Of a DNA stretch of 64,000 bases, positions 14,979 through 23,350 are shown one piece after another. The first letter of the stretch is position 1; the number at the start of each line of letters is the position of its first letter. The stretch comes from Comamonadaceae bacterium (lineage in GTDB: Bacteria; Pseudomonadota; Gammaproteobacteria; Burkholderiales; Burkholderiaceae_C): assembly GCA_947447355.1 (NCBI GenBank), contig CANFJF010000002.1, positions 49,381 through 113,380 of the forward strand. The letters are read 5' to 3'. The notes beneath the pieces were generated by a model, which worked only from the letters and a program-made list of their open reading frames with translations, ran no database searches and was not told the origin of the DNA. The position numbers and the translations under genes were made by a program.

Positions 14979-17199
14979 CCCTTTGCACGCGCAGCACGGA
15001 GGTGGCACGCTTGACATTGCGCATGATAGCCGCCAGATGAACACGGTCGCGCACGTCAATGCTGAAGCGCAGGTCAGTCGCGTCTTGTCCAGAGCCTTGA
15101 TCAATGTCGACCTGGTTGATGTCCGCCTCGGCTGATGCCATGGCCGCAGCAACGCGGGCCAAGACCCCTTTGCCGTTAGAAACGGTCACCACTAAATCGG
15201 TTTCGAATGCGCGCACAGGCTCGTCAGACCAGTCCACGGCGATGAAACGCTCGCTGTCGCGCTGAAGCAACCGCCTGGCCACGGCACAATCTTCGGTGTG
15301 CACCATCAGTCCTTCGCCGCGGCCCAGATAGCCCATGACGTTGTCACCTGGAATCGGTTTGCAGCACTTCGCAAAATGGATAGAGGCTCCTTCGCTGCCG
15401 TCCAGCAACAAGGCGCCTTGTGAGACTGACTCATGCGCGGTGAATCGTTCCCGGCTCATCAGCAGGACGTTCGGTTTTTCTCCGATTTCACCTAACAGTA
15501 CAACGATTCGCTTGGCCAGAATGGTGGCGATACGTTTGCCAAGCCCGACGTCAGTCAGCAAATCGGCGCGTGAACGGTTGCCGCTGAAGCGCAGAATTTT
15601 TTCCCACAGCGGGCGGTTTGCTTCGTTGTCGTCAGGCAGCTTGTCAATGCCTTCCGCGCGCAAAGCATGCGCCAACATCTTTTCGCCCAAGTCTTGTGAC
15701 TCGGTGAGTGCCATGGTTTTGAGGTGATGACGAATTTTCGATCGGGCTTTGCCTGTGCGGACAAAACCCAACCAAGCCGGGTTGGGGCTGGAAACCGGGG
15801 TGGTGACGATCTCGATCACGTCACCATTGTGCAATTCGGTGCGCAGGGGCACTTGTTCGCCGTTGACCTTGGCAGCTACCGCACGGTGCCCAATGTCGCT
15901 GTGAATGGCATAGGCGAAGTCGACGATGGTCGCACCCCGAGGCATCGCCATGATTTTGCTTTTCGGCGTGAACACATACACAGCGTCAGGGAAAAGATCA
16001 ATTTTGACGTGGTCCCAAAACTCTGCTGCATCGCCGGTTTCGTGCTGGATGTCGAGCAGCGACTGTAACCATTGGGTGCCTAGGTTTTGTGAGTCATCGC
16101 TGCCTGGGGTCGTCGCCTTGTAGAGCCAATGCGCGGCAACGCCAGACTCGGCCACCACATGCATGGCCTCAGTACGCATCTGAAACTCGATATTGGTGCC
16201 GAAGGGCCCGACCAGGGTGGTGTGCAGGGACTGGTAGCCGTTGATCTTCGGGATCGCTATGTAATCTTTAAAGCGTCCTGGCAGTGGTTTGTAGAGTTGG
16301 TGCAGCACGCCCATGGCGGTGTAGCAAGCTGTCAGCCCGTCGACGATGACACGAAAGCCATAAATGTCGGTTACTTGTGCAAAAGACAGGTGCTTGTGAT
16401 CCATCTTGCTGTAGATCGAATACAGCGTTTTTTCCCGCCCGTTAATTTGCACGGGCATGCCTGCGGATGCAAAGGCGGCTTCAACTTCAGTCTTCACGCG
16501 GGTGATGACATCGCGGCGCCGTCCGCGTGATCGCGACAGCGCTTTTTCGAGCGTTGCGTAGCGCCAAGGGTGCAGATGCTGAAACGACAAGTCCTGCAAC
16601 TCGCGGTAAGTCGTGTTCAGACCAAGGCGGTGCGCAATCGGCGCATAAATGTCCAGCGTTTCACTGGCAATGCGCGCCCATTTCGATCGCGGCGCATCGC
16701 TCAGAGTGCGCATGTTGTGGGTGCGGTCGGCCAGTTTGATCAAAATGACGCGCACATCGCGGGCCATGGCAAGCAGCATTTTGCGGAAAGACTCCGCTTG
16801 ATTTTCTTCGCGGGTGTTGAACTCCAGCTTTTCCAGCTTGGTCAGTCCATCGACCAGCTCGGCCACCGGTGCACCAAAGCGCTCGATCAGATCGGGCTTG
16901 GTGACGCCGCAGTCTTCAATGGCATCGTGCAGCAGCGCGGCCATGAGCGCCTGCGCGTCGAGCTTCCATTCAGCGCATTGCTGCGCAACAGCGATTGGGT
17001 GCGTGATGTAGGGCTGGCCACTGTTGCGAAGCTGCCCGAGGTGCGCTTCATCTGCAAACCGATACGCGCGGCGCACGTTGTCTACGTCGGCTGGGCTCAT
17101 GTAATCAAGCTTGGCCGTGAGCATGGCAAAGCTCGCTGCTGCAGCATTGACTGCGGCAGGGGTTGGCTTAGCCATGACAGGCGAAAGAAGCGAGCTCAT
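14962..17199 (-). CDS. spoT: Bifunctional (p)ppGpp synthetase/hydrolase SpoT
   Basis: The 745-residue stringent-response enzyme shows the HD hydrolase domain (HPIAVAQQCAEW, LLHDAIEDCG near residue 90), the synthetase domain with RFKDYIAIPK and NGYQSLHTTLVG, a TGS domain (VYVFTPKSKIMAMPRGAT) near 400 and a C-terminal ACT domain. RFKD is the RxKD signature of bifunctional Rel/SpoT enzymes, and the HD motif is intact, so it can both make and degrade (p)ppGpp. It follows rpoZ as in most proteobacteria, but a hairpin terminator separates them. A second in-frame start (MAKPTPAAV) lies 8 codons in. Confidence 0.95.
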   Translation of the reverse strand: MSSLLSPVMAKPTPAAVNAAAASFAMLTAKLDYMSPADVDNVRRAYRFADEAHLGQLRNSGQPYITHPIAVAQQCAEWKLDAQALMAALLHDAIEDCGVTKPDLIERFGAPVAELVDGLTKLEKLEFNTREENQAESFRKMLLAMARDVRVILIKLADRTHNMRTLSDAPRSKWARIASETLDIYAPIAHRLGLNTTYRELQDLSFQHLHPWRYATLEKALSRSRGRRRDVITRVKTEVEAAFASAGMPVQINGREKTLYSIYSKMDHKHLSFAQVTDIYGFRVIVDGLTACYTAMGVLHQLYKPLPGRFKDYIAIPKINGYQSLHTTLVGPFGTNIEFQMRTEAMHVVAESGVAAHWLYKATTPGSDDSQNLGTQWLQSLLDIQHETGDAAEFWDHVKIDLFPDAVYVFTPKSKIMAMPRGATIVDFAYAIHSDIGHRAVAAKVNGEQVPLRTELHNGDVIEIVTTPVSSPNPAWLGFVRTGKARSKIRHHLKTMALTESQDLGEKMLAHALRAEGIDKLPDDNEANRPLWEKILRFSGNRSRADLLTDVGLGKRIATILAKRIVVLLGEIGEKPNVLLMSRERFTAHESVSQGALLLDGSEGASIHFAKCCKPIPGDNVMGYLGRGEGLMVHTEDCAVARRLLQRDSERFIAVDWSDEPVRAFETDLVVTVSNGKGVLARVAAAMASAEADINQVDIDQGSGQDATDLRFSIDVRDRVHLAAIMRNVKRATSVLRVQRVKSGT

Positions 17200-17264
17200 A
17201 GCCTTAAATGTATCTTGAGAGCGAAAACCTTCGCCATACAGAGAGATTTTCAGGATCTGGAAAG

Positions 17265-17290
17265 CAAAAAAGCACCGACACGCGGTGCTT
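17265..17290 (-). terminator. Rho-independent terminator between rpoZ and spoT
   Basis: Read on the minus strand, AAGCACCG and CGGTGCTT pair around a five-base loop and run into six T residues. It follows the rpoZ stop by about 20 bases. It would attenuate readthrough from gmk-rpoZ into spoT and implies a spoT promoter in the remaining 65 bases or partial readthrough. Confidence 0.8.
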
Positions 17291-17310
17291 TTGAGTTGAC
17301 GCGAAAAATA

Positions 17311-17514
17311 TCAGAGCGGTACTTTTTTCAGCATCTCGAGACCGATCTTGCCAGCTGCGATTTCGCGCAGAGCGGTCACGCCAGGTTTGTTTTTGCTTTC
17401 AATCTTGGCGGCGTGACCTTGGCTTAGCATACGGGCGCGGTAAGTGGCAGCCAAAACCAACTCAAAACGGTTGGGAATTTGTTCCAGGCAGTCTTCAACA
17501 GTGATGCGGGCCAT
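17311..17514 (-). CDS. rpoZ: RNA polymerase omega subunit
   Basis: The 67-residue protein begins [20 protein letters not shown] and continues [13 protein letters not shown], the standard omega sequence; it helps beta' folding and forms part of a ppGpp binding site on RNA polymerase. The length is normal for betaproteobacteria. It lies 43 bases downstream of gmk and is followed by a terminator before spoT, the classical gmk-rpoZ-spoT arrangement. Confidence 0.97.
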   Translation of the reverse strand: MARITVEDCLEQIPNRFELVLAATYRARMLSQGHAAKIESKNKPGVTALREIAAGKIGLEMLKKVPL

Positions 17515-17557
17515 GATGTTCTCCGGGTAAGCAGTAAGCGCTGGGTGAGCGAGGATT

Positions 17558-18178
17558 TCAGGGAATGTTCAGGGCTTGAAAGATGTCGGATCGGGCGCGA
17601 CGCTGAGCCGAAAACTTGAGCCGCTGGGCATGAACAATGGTTTTCAGATCGAAAACCGCACGCTCGAACAACTCGTTGATTATAACGAAGTCGAATTCTT
17701 GGGCTTGCGCCATCTCCAAGGCCGCATTCTTCAGGCGCAATTCAATGATCTCGGCGCTGTCCTCGCCGCGGCGCTGCAAGCGCGAACGCAGCTCTTCCCA
17801 GCTTGGCGGCAAGATGAAAATCAGCACCGCATTGGTGAAAATTTTCTTGATGTTGATGGCGCCCTGAAAGTCAATCTCCAGAATCACGTCAGCGCCGTGT
17901 TGCATGCGTTCTTCGATGGTGTGACGCGACGTCCCGTAGCGTTGGCCATGCACATGGGCCCACTCCAGAAAGGCATTGCGCTGGACCATGCCGTCGAACT
18001 CGTCGTTCGACAAAAAGAAATATTCCCGACCGTGCTTTTCTTGCCCACGCGGTGGCCGCGTGGTGTGCGACACGGCGGGTTGCACTCTGGAGTCCAGCTC
18101 CAGCAGTGCCTTGACCAAGCTGGATTTACCAGCGCCACTGGGCGCTGCAACAACAAACAAGTTTCCGGGGTAGTCCAT
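17558..18178 (-). CDS. gmk: Guanylate kinase
   Basis: The 206-residue enzyme phosphorylates GMP to GDP. The P-loop [20 protein letters not shown] sequence is near residues 12-27, [19 protein letters not shown] is the GMP-binding segment, and [12 protein letters not shown] follows near residue 99. Length and order match bacterial Gmk. It is followed by rpoZ and preceded by yicC, with a 65-base gap to the latter, so these form one minus-strand transcript. Confidence 0.96.
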   Translation of the reverse strand: MDYPGNLFVVAAPSGAGKSSLVKALLELDSRVQPAVSHTTRPPRGQEKHGREYFFLSNDEFDGMVQRNAFLEWAHVHGQRYGTSRHTIEERMQHGADVILEIDFQGAINIKKIFTNAVLIFILPPSWEELRSRLQRRGEDSAEIIELRLKNAALEMAQAQEFDFVIINELFERAVFDLKTIVHAQRLKFSAQRRARSDIFQALNIP

Positions 18179-18243
18179 AAAAAGGGGGCTGTTAATTGAT
18201 GTAAGGAGGGCCGTGCGCCGCAGAGGCCAGAGGCGGAGACTGA

Positions 18244-19161
18244 TTATTCGATGTTTTGGACCTGTTCCCGGATCTGCTCGATCAGCACTTTCATGTCCAC
18301 AGAAATGCGTGTGAGCTCAAGTGCGGCTGATTTGGAACCCATGGTGTTGGCTTCACGGTGCAGTTCCTGAATCAGGAAATCAAGACGCTTGCCGACTTCG
18401 CCGCCTTTGGCCAGAAGGCGGTCGATTTCGTCCAGGTGCGACGCCAGACGGGTGATCTCTTCCGCCACATCGATGCGAATGGCAAAGGCCGTGGCTTCAG
18501 TCAGCGCCCGGTCTTGTGCGGCCTCGGGCTGGGCGGCACTGTCGGCCAGTGCCATGGCTTCTTTCCAGCGCTCCATGAAGCGGGCTTTTTGCTGCTCCAC
18601 GAGTTTGGGGACCAGCGGGCCGGCTTGCGCCGACAGCGCGCGCAACTGGGCGGTGCGCTCGGTCAACATGGCTGACAGGCGGGCGCCTTCACGTTCGCGC
18701 GCTGCCAGCAGTTCTTTGACGGCTTTTTTGGCAAGTTTCAGGAGTTCAACGCCAAAGTCGTGCGGTTTCTGGTCTTCGTTGACGGCGATGCGCAAGACAT
18801 CGGCAACGCTCAAGCCGGCCGCGTGAGGCAGCCACGACTTGATGGTGTCTTCAAAAGAACCGAGGCGTTGCAGAGTTTGCGCGGTAGGCGCACGCAGGTT
18901 GCTGGCAGAACTGCTCTCTAACCAGACACGGAGTTCGACTTTGCCGCGTTTGAGCTGGCTGGTCAGAATTTCGCGCAGAGCCGGTTCGGCTTGGCGAAGT
19001 TCGTCCGGCAGCCGAAAGGACAAGTCTAAAAACCGACTGTTGACGGACCTGATTTCAATGCCCAGTCGTGCGTGAGCTTCGGCCGAAACTTCGGTGGCCG
19101 GAGCGGCTCGGGGGGCCGTGGACTGGGCAGTCGCGTAGCCCGTCATGCTGAAAACTGACAT
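18244..19161 (-). CDS. yicC: YicC-family endoribonuclease
   Basis: YicC-like proteins are stress-linked ribonucleases. The chosen start gives [13 protein letters not shown], matching the SMTGYA N-terminal hallmark, rather than an ATG 17 codons upstream. The C-terminal signature [19 protein letters not shown] is the DUF1732 motif near residues 265-283. Length is about 305 residues, slightly longer than the E. coli protein (287), owing to an insert after the N-terminal motif. It begins the yicC-gmk-rpoZ run and is divergent from rph across about 260 bases that presumably contain both promoters. Confidence 0.92.
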   Translation of the reverse strand: MSVFSMTGYATAQSTAPRAAPATEVSAEAHARLGIEIRSVNSRFLDLSFRLPDELRQAEPALREILTSQLKRGKVELRVWLESSSASNLRAPTAQTLQRLGSFEDTIKSWLPHAAGLSVADVLRIAVNEDQKPHDFGVELLKLAKKAVKELLAAREREGARLSAMLTERTAQLRALSAQAGPLVPKLVEQQKARFMERWKEAMALADSAAQPEAAQDRALTEATAFAIRIDVAEEITRLASHLDEIDRLLAKGGEVGKRLDFLIQELHREANTMGSKSAALELTRISVDMKVLIEQIREQVQNIE

Positions 19162-19421
19162 GGAGGTGCTTTTTCTAAAGGAGTCCGGACGCGGGACCTG
19201 GCCCAACTGCACGTCGAAATAATGGCAAAAGGCAGTTTCAACTTCATCGGGAGGTTGGAACGACCGCGTCTGGCTGGAAGGCCATCTGAAAGCTTGGGGC
19301 GTAGTTTACTAGGGCCGCGAGTTGAGCAGGCCGATTGATAATGGCGGATGCGGCACGCGTTGCGCCATGAGTCCTTGGCTCGCATCACGCGCTTACCTCC
19401 TTCTTGCCCACTTAGAACACC

Positions 19422-20162
19422 ATGACCAAGCCAAGCTTCATCCGAACTTCCGACCGCCAAGCCCACCAACTCCGGCCTGTGCGCATGACGCGCAACTACA
19501 CGGTCTATGCCGAGGGCTCTGTGCTGATCGAGTTCGGCGCGACCAAGGTCTTGTGCACTGCGTCGGTTGAAGAAAAAGTGCCGGGCCACAAAAAAGGCAG
19601 CGGCGAAGGCTGGGTCACCGCCGAATACGGCATGTTGCCGCGCGCCACCCACACCCGCAGCGACCGCGAGGCTGCTCGCGGCAAGCAAAGCGGCCGCACC
19701 CAAGAAATCCAACGCTTGATTGGCCGCTCGATGCGGGCTGTTTTTGACTTGAAAAAACTCGGTGAACGCACCATTCACCTCGATTGCGATGTGCTCCAGG
19801 CCGACGGCGGCACCCGCACGGCGGCCATCACCGGTGCCTTTGTCGCGGCGCAGGACGCGGTTAACAAACTCATCGCCAGCGGCAAACTGACAGAATCGCC
19901 GATCACAGACCACATCGCCGCCATCTCGGTCGGCATCGTCAAAGGCACGCCGCTGCTAGACCTTGAATACATCGAAGACGCAGGCTGCGACACCGACATG
20001 AATGTGGTGATGACCGGTGCCGGCCATTTTGTGGAAGTCCAGGGTACGGCAGAAGGCGCGGCCTTCACCCGCAGCGAAATGAACGACTTGCTGGAGCTCG
20101 CCGAGCAGGGCATTCGTGACTTGGTGTTGCTGCAGAAAAGTACGATGGCAACTGCGGCCTAA
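19422..20162 (+). CDS. rph: Ribonuclease PH
   Basis: RNase PH trims tRNA 3' ends phosphorolytically. The 246-residue protein has the standard start [22 protein letters not shown], the [25 protein letters not shown] segment near residues 70-90, [19 protein letters not shown] near 120-140 and [20 protein letters not shown] near 185. Length matches the 238-246 residues of the family, with no frameshift like that of E. coli K-12. It is followed by rdgB after 14 bases, then hemW, a common Burkholderiales order. Confidence 0.97.
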   Translation: MTKPSFIRTSDRQAHQLRPVRMTRNYTVYAEGSVLIEFGATKVLCTASVEEKVPGHKKGSGEGWVTAEYGMLPRATHTRSDREAARGKQSGRTQEIQRLIGRSMRAVFDLKKLGERTIHLDCDVLQADGGTRTAAITGAFVAAQDAVNKLIASGKLTESPITDHIAAISVGIVKGTPLLDLEYIEDAGCDTDMNVVMTGAGHFVEVQGTAEGAAFTRSEMNDLLELAEQGIRDLVLLQKSTMATAA

Positions 20163-20176
20163 ACGACTCTGAATTT

Positions 20177-20779
20177 ATGAAAATTGTTCTGGCTTCGAAT
20201 AACGCTGGCAAGTTGGCTGAACTGCAAGCCATGCTGCTGCCACTCGGCATGGAACTGGTGCGCCAGTCGGATCTCGGCATTGGCGAAGCCGAGGAGCCTT
20301 TTCGCACCTTTGTTGAAAACGCGTTGACCAAAGCTCGGCACGCGGCAACTTTGAGCGGCTTGCCCGCACTGGCCGACGACGCCGGTTTGTGCGTTCATGC
20401 CTTTGGCGGTTTGCCCGGGGTTGGCACGGCTTACTACGCCACGCAGTTTGGCTATGCCAAAGGCGACGACAACAATGTCAAGGCCTTGCTTGAGCAAATG
20501 GCCGACGTGACTGATCGGCGCGCTGCGCTGGTCAGCACCTTGGTAGCGGTTCGCACAGCAGACGACCCTGAGCCTTTGATTGCTGTTGGCCGCGTCAGCG
20601 GCGAGATAGCCCGCACGCCAGTGGGCAGCAACGGCTTTGGGTTCGATCCGGTGATGTTCATCCCGAGCTTTGGCAAAACCTTTGCGGAACTGCCGGTCGA
20701 GGTCAAAAACGCCAACAGCCATCGCGGTCAGGCCGCGCGGCAAATGATGCAATTAATGCGCGAGCGCTGGTTGTCATGA
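20177..20779 (+). CDS. rdgB: XTP/dITP pyrophosphatase (RdgB/HAM1)
   Basis: The 200-residue house-cleaning enzyme hydrolyses dITP and XTP to keep deaminated purines out of nucleic acid. The N-terminal VLASNNAGKLAELQAML, the catalytic-site ADDAGLCVHAFGGLPGV near residues 68-84 and SNGFGFDPVMF near 155 are typical. Its stop overlaps the start of hemW by 4 bases (ATGA), showing coupled translation. Confidence 0.96.
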   Translation: MKIVLASNNAGKLAELQAMLLPLGMELVRQSDLGIGEAEEPFRTFVENALTKARHAATLSGLPALADDAGLCVHAFGGLPGVGTAYYATQFGYAKGDDNNVKALLEQMADVTDRRAALVSTLVAVRTADDPEPLIAVGRVSGEIARTPVGSNGFGFDPVMFIPSFGKTFAELPVEVKNANSHRGQAARQMMQLMRERWLS

Positions 20780-21972
20780 GCGAGTTGAAAGACATTCAGC
20801 ACTACATGCGCGACGGTACGCTGCGGCTGACCGCGTTGCCGCCGCTGTCCTTATATGTGCACCTGCCGTGGTGCTTGAAAAAGTGCCCGTACTGCGACTT
20901 CAACTCGCATGAGGTGACGAGCGGCGCCATGCCCGAGCAGCGCTATATCGATGCGCTGGTGGCCGACCTAGAAGCCTCTTTGCCGCTGATTTGGGGCCGG
21001 ACTGTGCACAGCATCTTCATTGGCGGCGGCACGCCGAGCTTGTTTTCACCGGCTGCCATTGACCGGTTGTTGGGTGACATTCGGGCTCGACTGCGGCTTG
21101 AAGCCGATTGTGAAATCACCTTAGAAGCCAATCCCGGCACCTTTGAGAAAGACCGTTTCAAGGCTTTTCGAGGTGCTGGCGTGACGCGCCTGTCGGTGGG
21201 GGTGCAAAGCTTTGATGACCAACACCTGAAAACCCTCGGCCGCGTGCACGACCGGGCGCAGGCCATTGCCGCGGTGGAAGAAGCAGCAGCGAGCTTTGAC
21301 ACTTTCAACCTCGACATCATGTATGCGCTGCCTGGGCAGACTTTAGAGGGGCTAGAAAAAGACATGCTGCAGGCGCTCGATTTGGAGCCGCCGCATATTT
21401 CGATCTACCACTTGACGATTGAGCCGAACACCTATTTCGCCAAATTCCCACCCGTCATTCCCGAGGAAGACTTGGCCTACGCCATGCTCGACCGCATCAC
21501 GGAAATGACCGGTCAAGCGGGTATGGGGCGCTACGAAGTGTCGGCCTATGCGAAGCCCGGCCACCGCTGCTTTCACAACCTGAATTATTGGCAATTCGGG
21601 GATTACCTGGGCATTGGCGCCGGTGCCCATAGCAAGCTCAGTTTTGCGCACCGCGTGGTGCGGCAAGTGCGCTGGCGCGACCCCAAGCTGTACATGGACA
21701 AAGCCTTGGCGGGTGAGGCTGTGACCCAGGAAACGGAAGTCAGCCGTGCGGATCTGCCGTTTGAGTTCATGCTCAACGCGCTCAGGCTCAGAGACGGCTT
21801 CAAGTTGCAGGATTTTTCCGAAAAAACCGGTTTGCCCATCACCGCGCTGCAACCGGGACTCGACGAAGCTGAACGCAAGGGCTTGATCGAGCGGGATCTG
21901 GTGCATGTCAAGCCGACCGAACGCGGCTTCGACTTTTTGAATGATCTTCAGGGGCTTTTTTTGGCAGACTGA
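20776..21972 (+). CDS. hemW: Radical SAM heme chaperone HemW
   Basis: The 398-residue protein has the radical-SAM cluster motif CxxxCxxC in LPWCLKKCPYCDFNSHE near residue 32, FIGGGTPSLFSP near 81-92 and EANPGTFEKDRF near 120. The tail YWQFGDYLGIGAGAHSKLS is typical of HemW rather than of the oxygen-independent coproporphyrinogen oxidase HemN, whose motif has a different cysteine pattern. HemW delivers heme to apoproteins. It is the last gene of the rph-rdgB-hemW operon. Confidence 0.93.
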   Translation: MSELKDIQHYMRDGTLRLTALPPLSLYVHLPWCLKKCPYCDFNSHEVTSGAMPEQRYIDALVADLEASLPLIWGRTVHSIFIGGGTPSLFSPAAIDRLLGDIRARLRLEADCEITLEANPGTFEKDRFKAFRGAGVTRLSVGVQSFDDQHLKTLGRVHDRAQAIAAVEEAAASFDTFNLDIMYALPGQTLEGLEKDMLQALDLEPPHISIYHLTIEPNTYFAKFPPVIPEEDLAYAMLDRITEMTGQAGMGRYEVSAYAKPGHRCFHNLNYWQFGDYLGIGAGAHSKLSFAHRVVRQVRWRDPKLYMDKALAGEAVTQETEVSRADLPFEFMLNALRLRDGFKLQDFSEKTGLPITALQPGLDEAERKGLIERDLVHVKPTERGFDFLNDLQGLFLAD

Positions 21973-22015
21973 ATGACTGATTTAACTTAAAGCCTACAAA
22001 AAAAATCAAAACGCC

Positions 22016-22249
22016 ATGGAAACCTCCAGCATCATTCTGCTTCTCGTCAGCGCGTCCGTCAGCTTTGCCGCGGGGAGAGTCATTGTTCACTTCCGGAACG
22101 TCAAACGCAAACGCCTAGCGCTTGAGCGGCAAGCGAATGAAAAGCGAGATCGTCCTGCAGAGCCTGAAGCCAAGAACAAATCCAAACGCAAGCGTCAGTT
22201 GCAAGAGCGGGACAAAGCATCTCGACATCACGGCAAGTCGTCGTCCTAA
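22016..22249 (+). CDS. Small membrane-anchored basic protein of unknown function
   Basis: The 77-residue product has one hydrophobic N-terminal segment (SIILLLVSASVSFAAGRVIV), followed by a strongly basic, Lys/Arg/Glu-rich tail. Topology is a single-span protein with a cytoplasmic charged domain, by the positive-inside rule. It follows hemW by 43 bases on the same strand and may be co-transcribed. I do not recognise a family; small proteins of this shape are common in Comamonadaceae. Not a shadow of any gene on the other strand. Confidence 0.6.
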   Translation: METSSIILLLVSASVSFAAGRVIVHFRNVKRKRLALERQANEKRDRPAEPEAKNKSKRKRQLQERDKASRHHGKSSS

Positions 22250-22479
22250 GCGCGACCTTGAAAGGCGCTTTGGGGGTTCGACGCTGAATTTTGTGAGGGC
22301 GGGTATTCCCGATTGACAAAGTATTCAGGCTTTTATTTGTGAATTCTTTTGATTTATTATTCTTTCGAATTTCCGTTGTCCGGATGCCCATTTGTTAGTT
22401 CGATACACATCTTATTTCTACTCATTGCCAAGAGGGAAAGCAAACTTGCATTTCATTTCCGGAACGCTAACATTCGTCG

Positions 22480-22857
22480 GTGAAAAATTTAAACGACCAT
22501 AGCGAAATTTATTTGAACTTTCTCCGCATCTCTGGTGATGTGCGGAAAATGTCAGCATATCCATCGCTTGATTTACCTGAAGAGCGGCTTTTAGATTTAC
22601 TCGCCACGTTTTGGAGTTCGGGCAAGAAAATAACCGTTTTGAAGGCCATGCAAATGTCATCAGACGCATCTTCGACAACCGTTCATCGGCGGCTAAAGAC
22701 TCTGCGGTTGAAGGGCATGTTGGAGCTTCAAATGGACGAAGACGACAACCGCGTTAAGTACATCAATTCAACTCAGCTGTCGCGAGACTACTTGAGTCAC
22801 TTAGGAAAGTCGGTGGTCGCGGCTGCGTCTGCTGGTAAATCTGACCATCCTCAATAA
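22480..22857 (+). CDS. Winged-helix-like transcriptional regulator, small
   Basis: The 125-residue protein starts at GTG. Its middle part (LLDLLATFWSSGKKITVLKAM, then SSDASSTTVHRRLKTLRLKG) has the pattern of a helix-turn-helix followed by the wing KGMLELQMDEDDNRVKYINST, as in MarR/LexA-like winged helices. The target is unknown. It lies after a 230-base AT-rich gap containing a TTGACA at 22313-22318 but no convincing -10 element, and immediately before the metal-uptake group, so it could regulate that group. It is distinctly AT-richer than hemW upstream, a possible sign of transfer. Confidence 0.55.
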   Translation: MKNLNDHSEIYLNFLRISGDVRKMSAYPSLDLPEERLLDLLATFWSSGKKITVLKAMQMSSDASSTTVHRRLKTLRLKGMLELQMDEDDNRVKYINSTQLSRDYLSHLGKSVVAAASAGKSDHPQ

Positions 22858-22889
22858 TTGTTCTTAAAAGTAGCTCGGCAGCATTCATA

Positions 22890-23267
22890 ATGTCGCCCAT
22901 GCAGCTTCTTCGCCAGTCACATCTGATCACCCGCCTCGCGCTGGTCTGGTTTGCCTTGTTCGTCTGCGTAGCAGCGGCATCGCCGCTGGTCAATCCTCAG
23001 TCGATGGAGATGGTCTGCTCGGGCTCCGGCGTGATGAAGATGGTGATTCAGGACCAGAGCCAGAGCGATGAAGGTCTTGGCGTGGCTTCCGCTCACACGC
23101 AGGACTGTTCACTTTGCGGAGCTGTCGGTGCACCACCGCCCGTTGCCATCAATCTGCCTGCGCTGCCACAGCCGCTGGCCTATGCCCTTCAAAGCATCCC
23201 CGCAGCCCGCATCGCGGCGCTGACCGGTGCGCCGCTACCCGCGCGCGGACCCCCCACTTTCTCCTGA
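22890..23267 (+). CDS. DUF2946 family protein
   Basis: The 125-residue exported protein has an N-terminal hydrophobic segment (TRLALVWFALFVCVAAASPLV) and a mature region with MVCSGSGVMKMVI and the pair CSLCG, a layout of the DUF2946 family. These proteins are commonly encoded next to copper- or siderophore-type TonB receptors, and the Cys/Met residues suggest metal binding, which is unproven. It precedes a TonB receptor by 83 bases on the same strand. Length is typical (about 110-130). Confidence 0.8.
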   Translation: MSPMQLLRQSHLITRLALVWFALFVCVAAASPLVNPQSMEMVCSGSGVMKMVIQDQSQSDEGLGVASAHTQDCSLCGAVGAPPPVAINLPALPQPLAYALQSIPAARIAALTGAPLPARGPPTFS

Positions 23268-23350
23268 ACCATTGATCCGATAGCGTCCTGACCGCCCTTC
23301 AAGGCTGGGCTTGTACGTGAATTGCTTTGCTGTTTTCTGGAGAATTTTTC

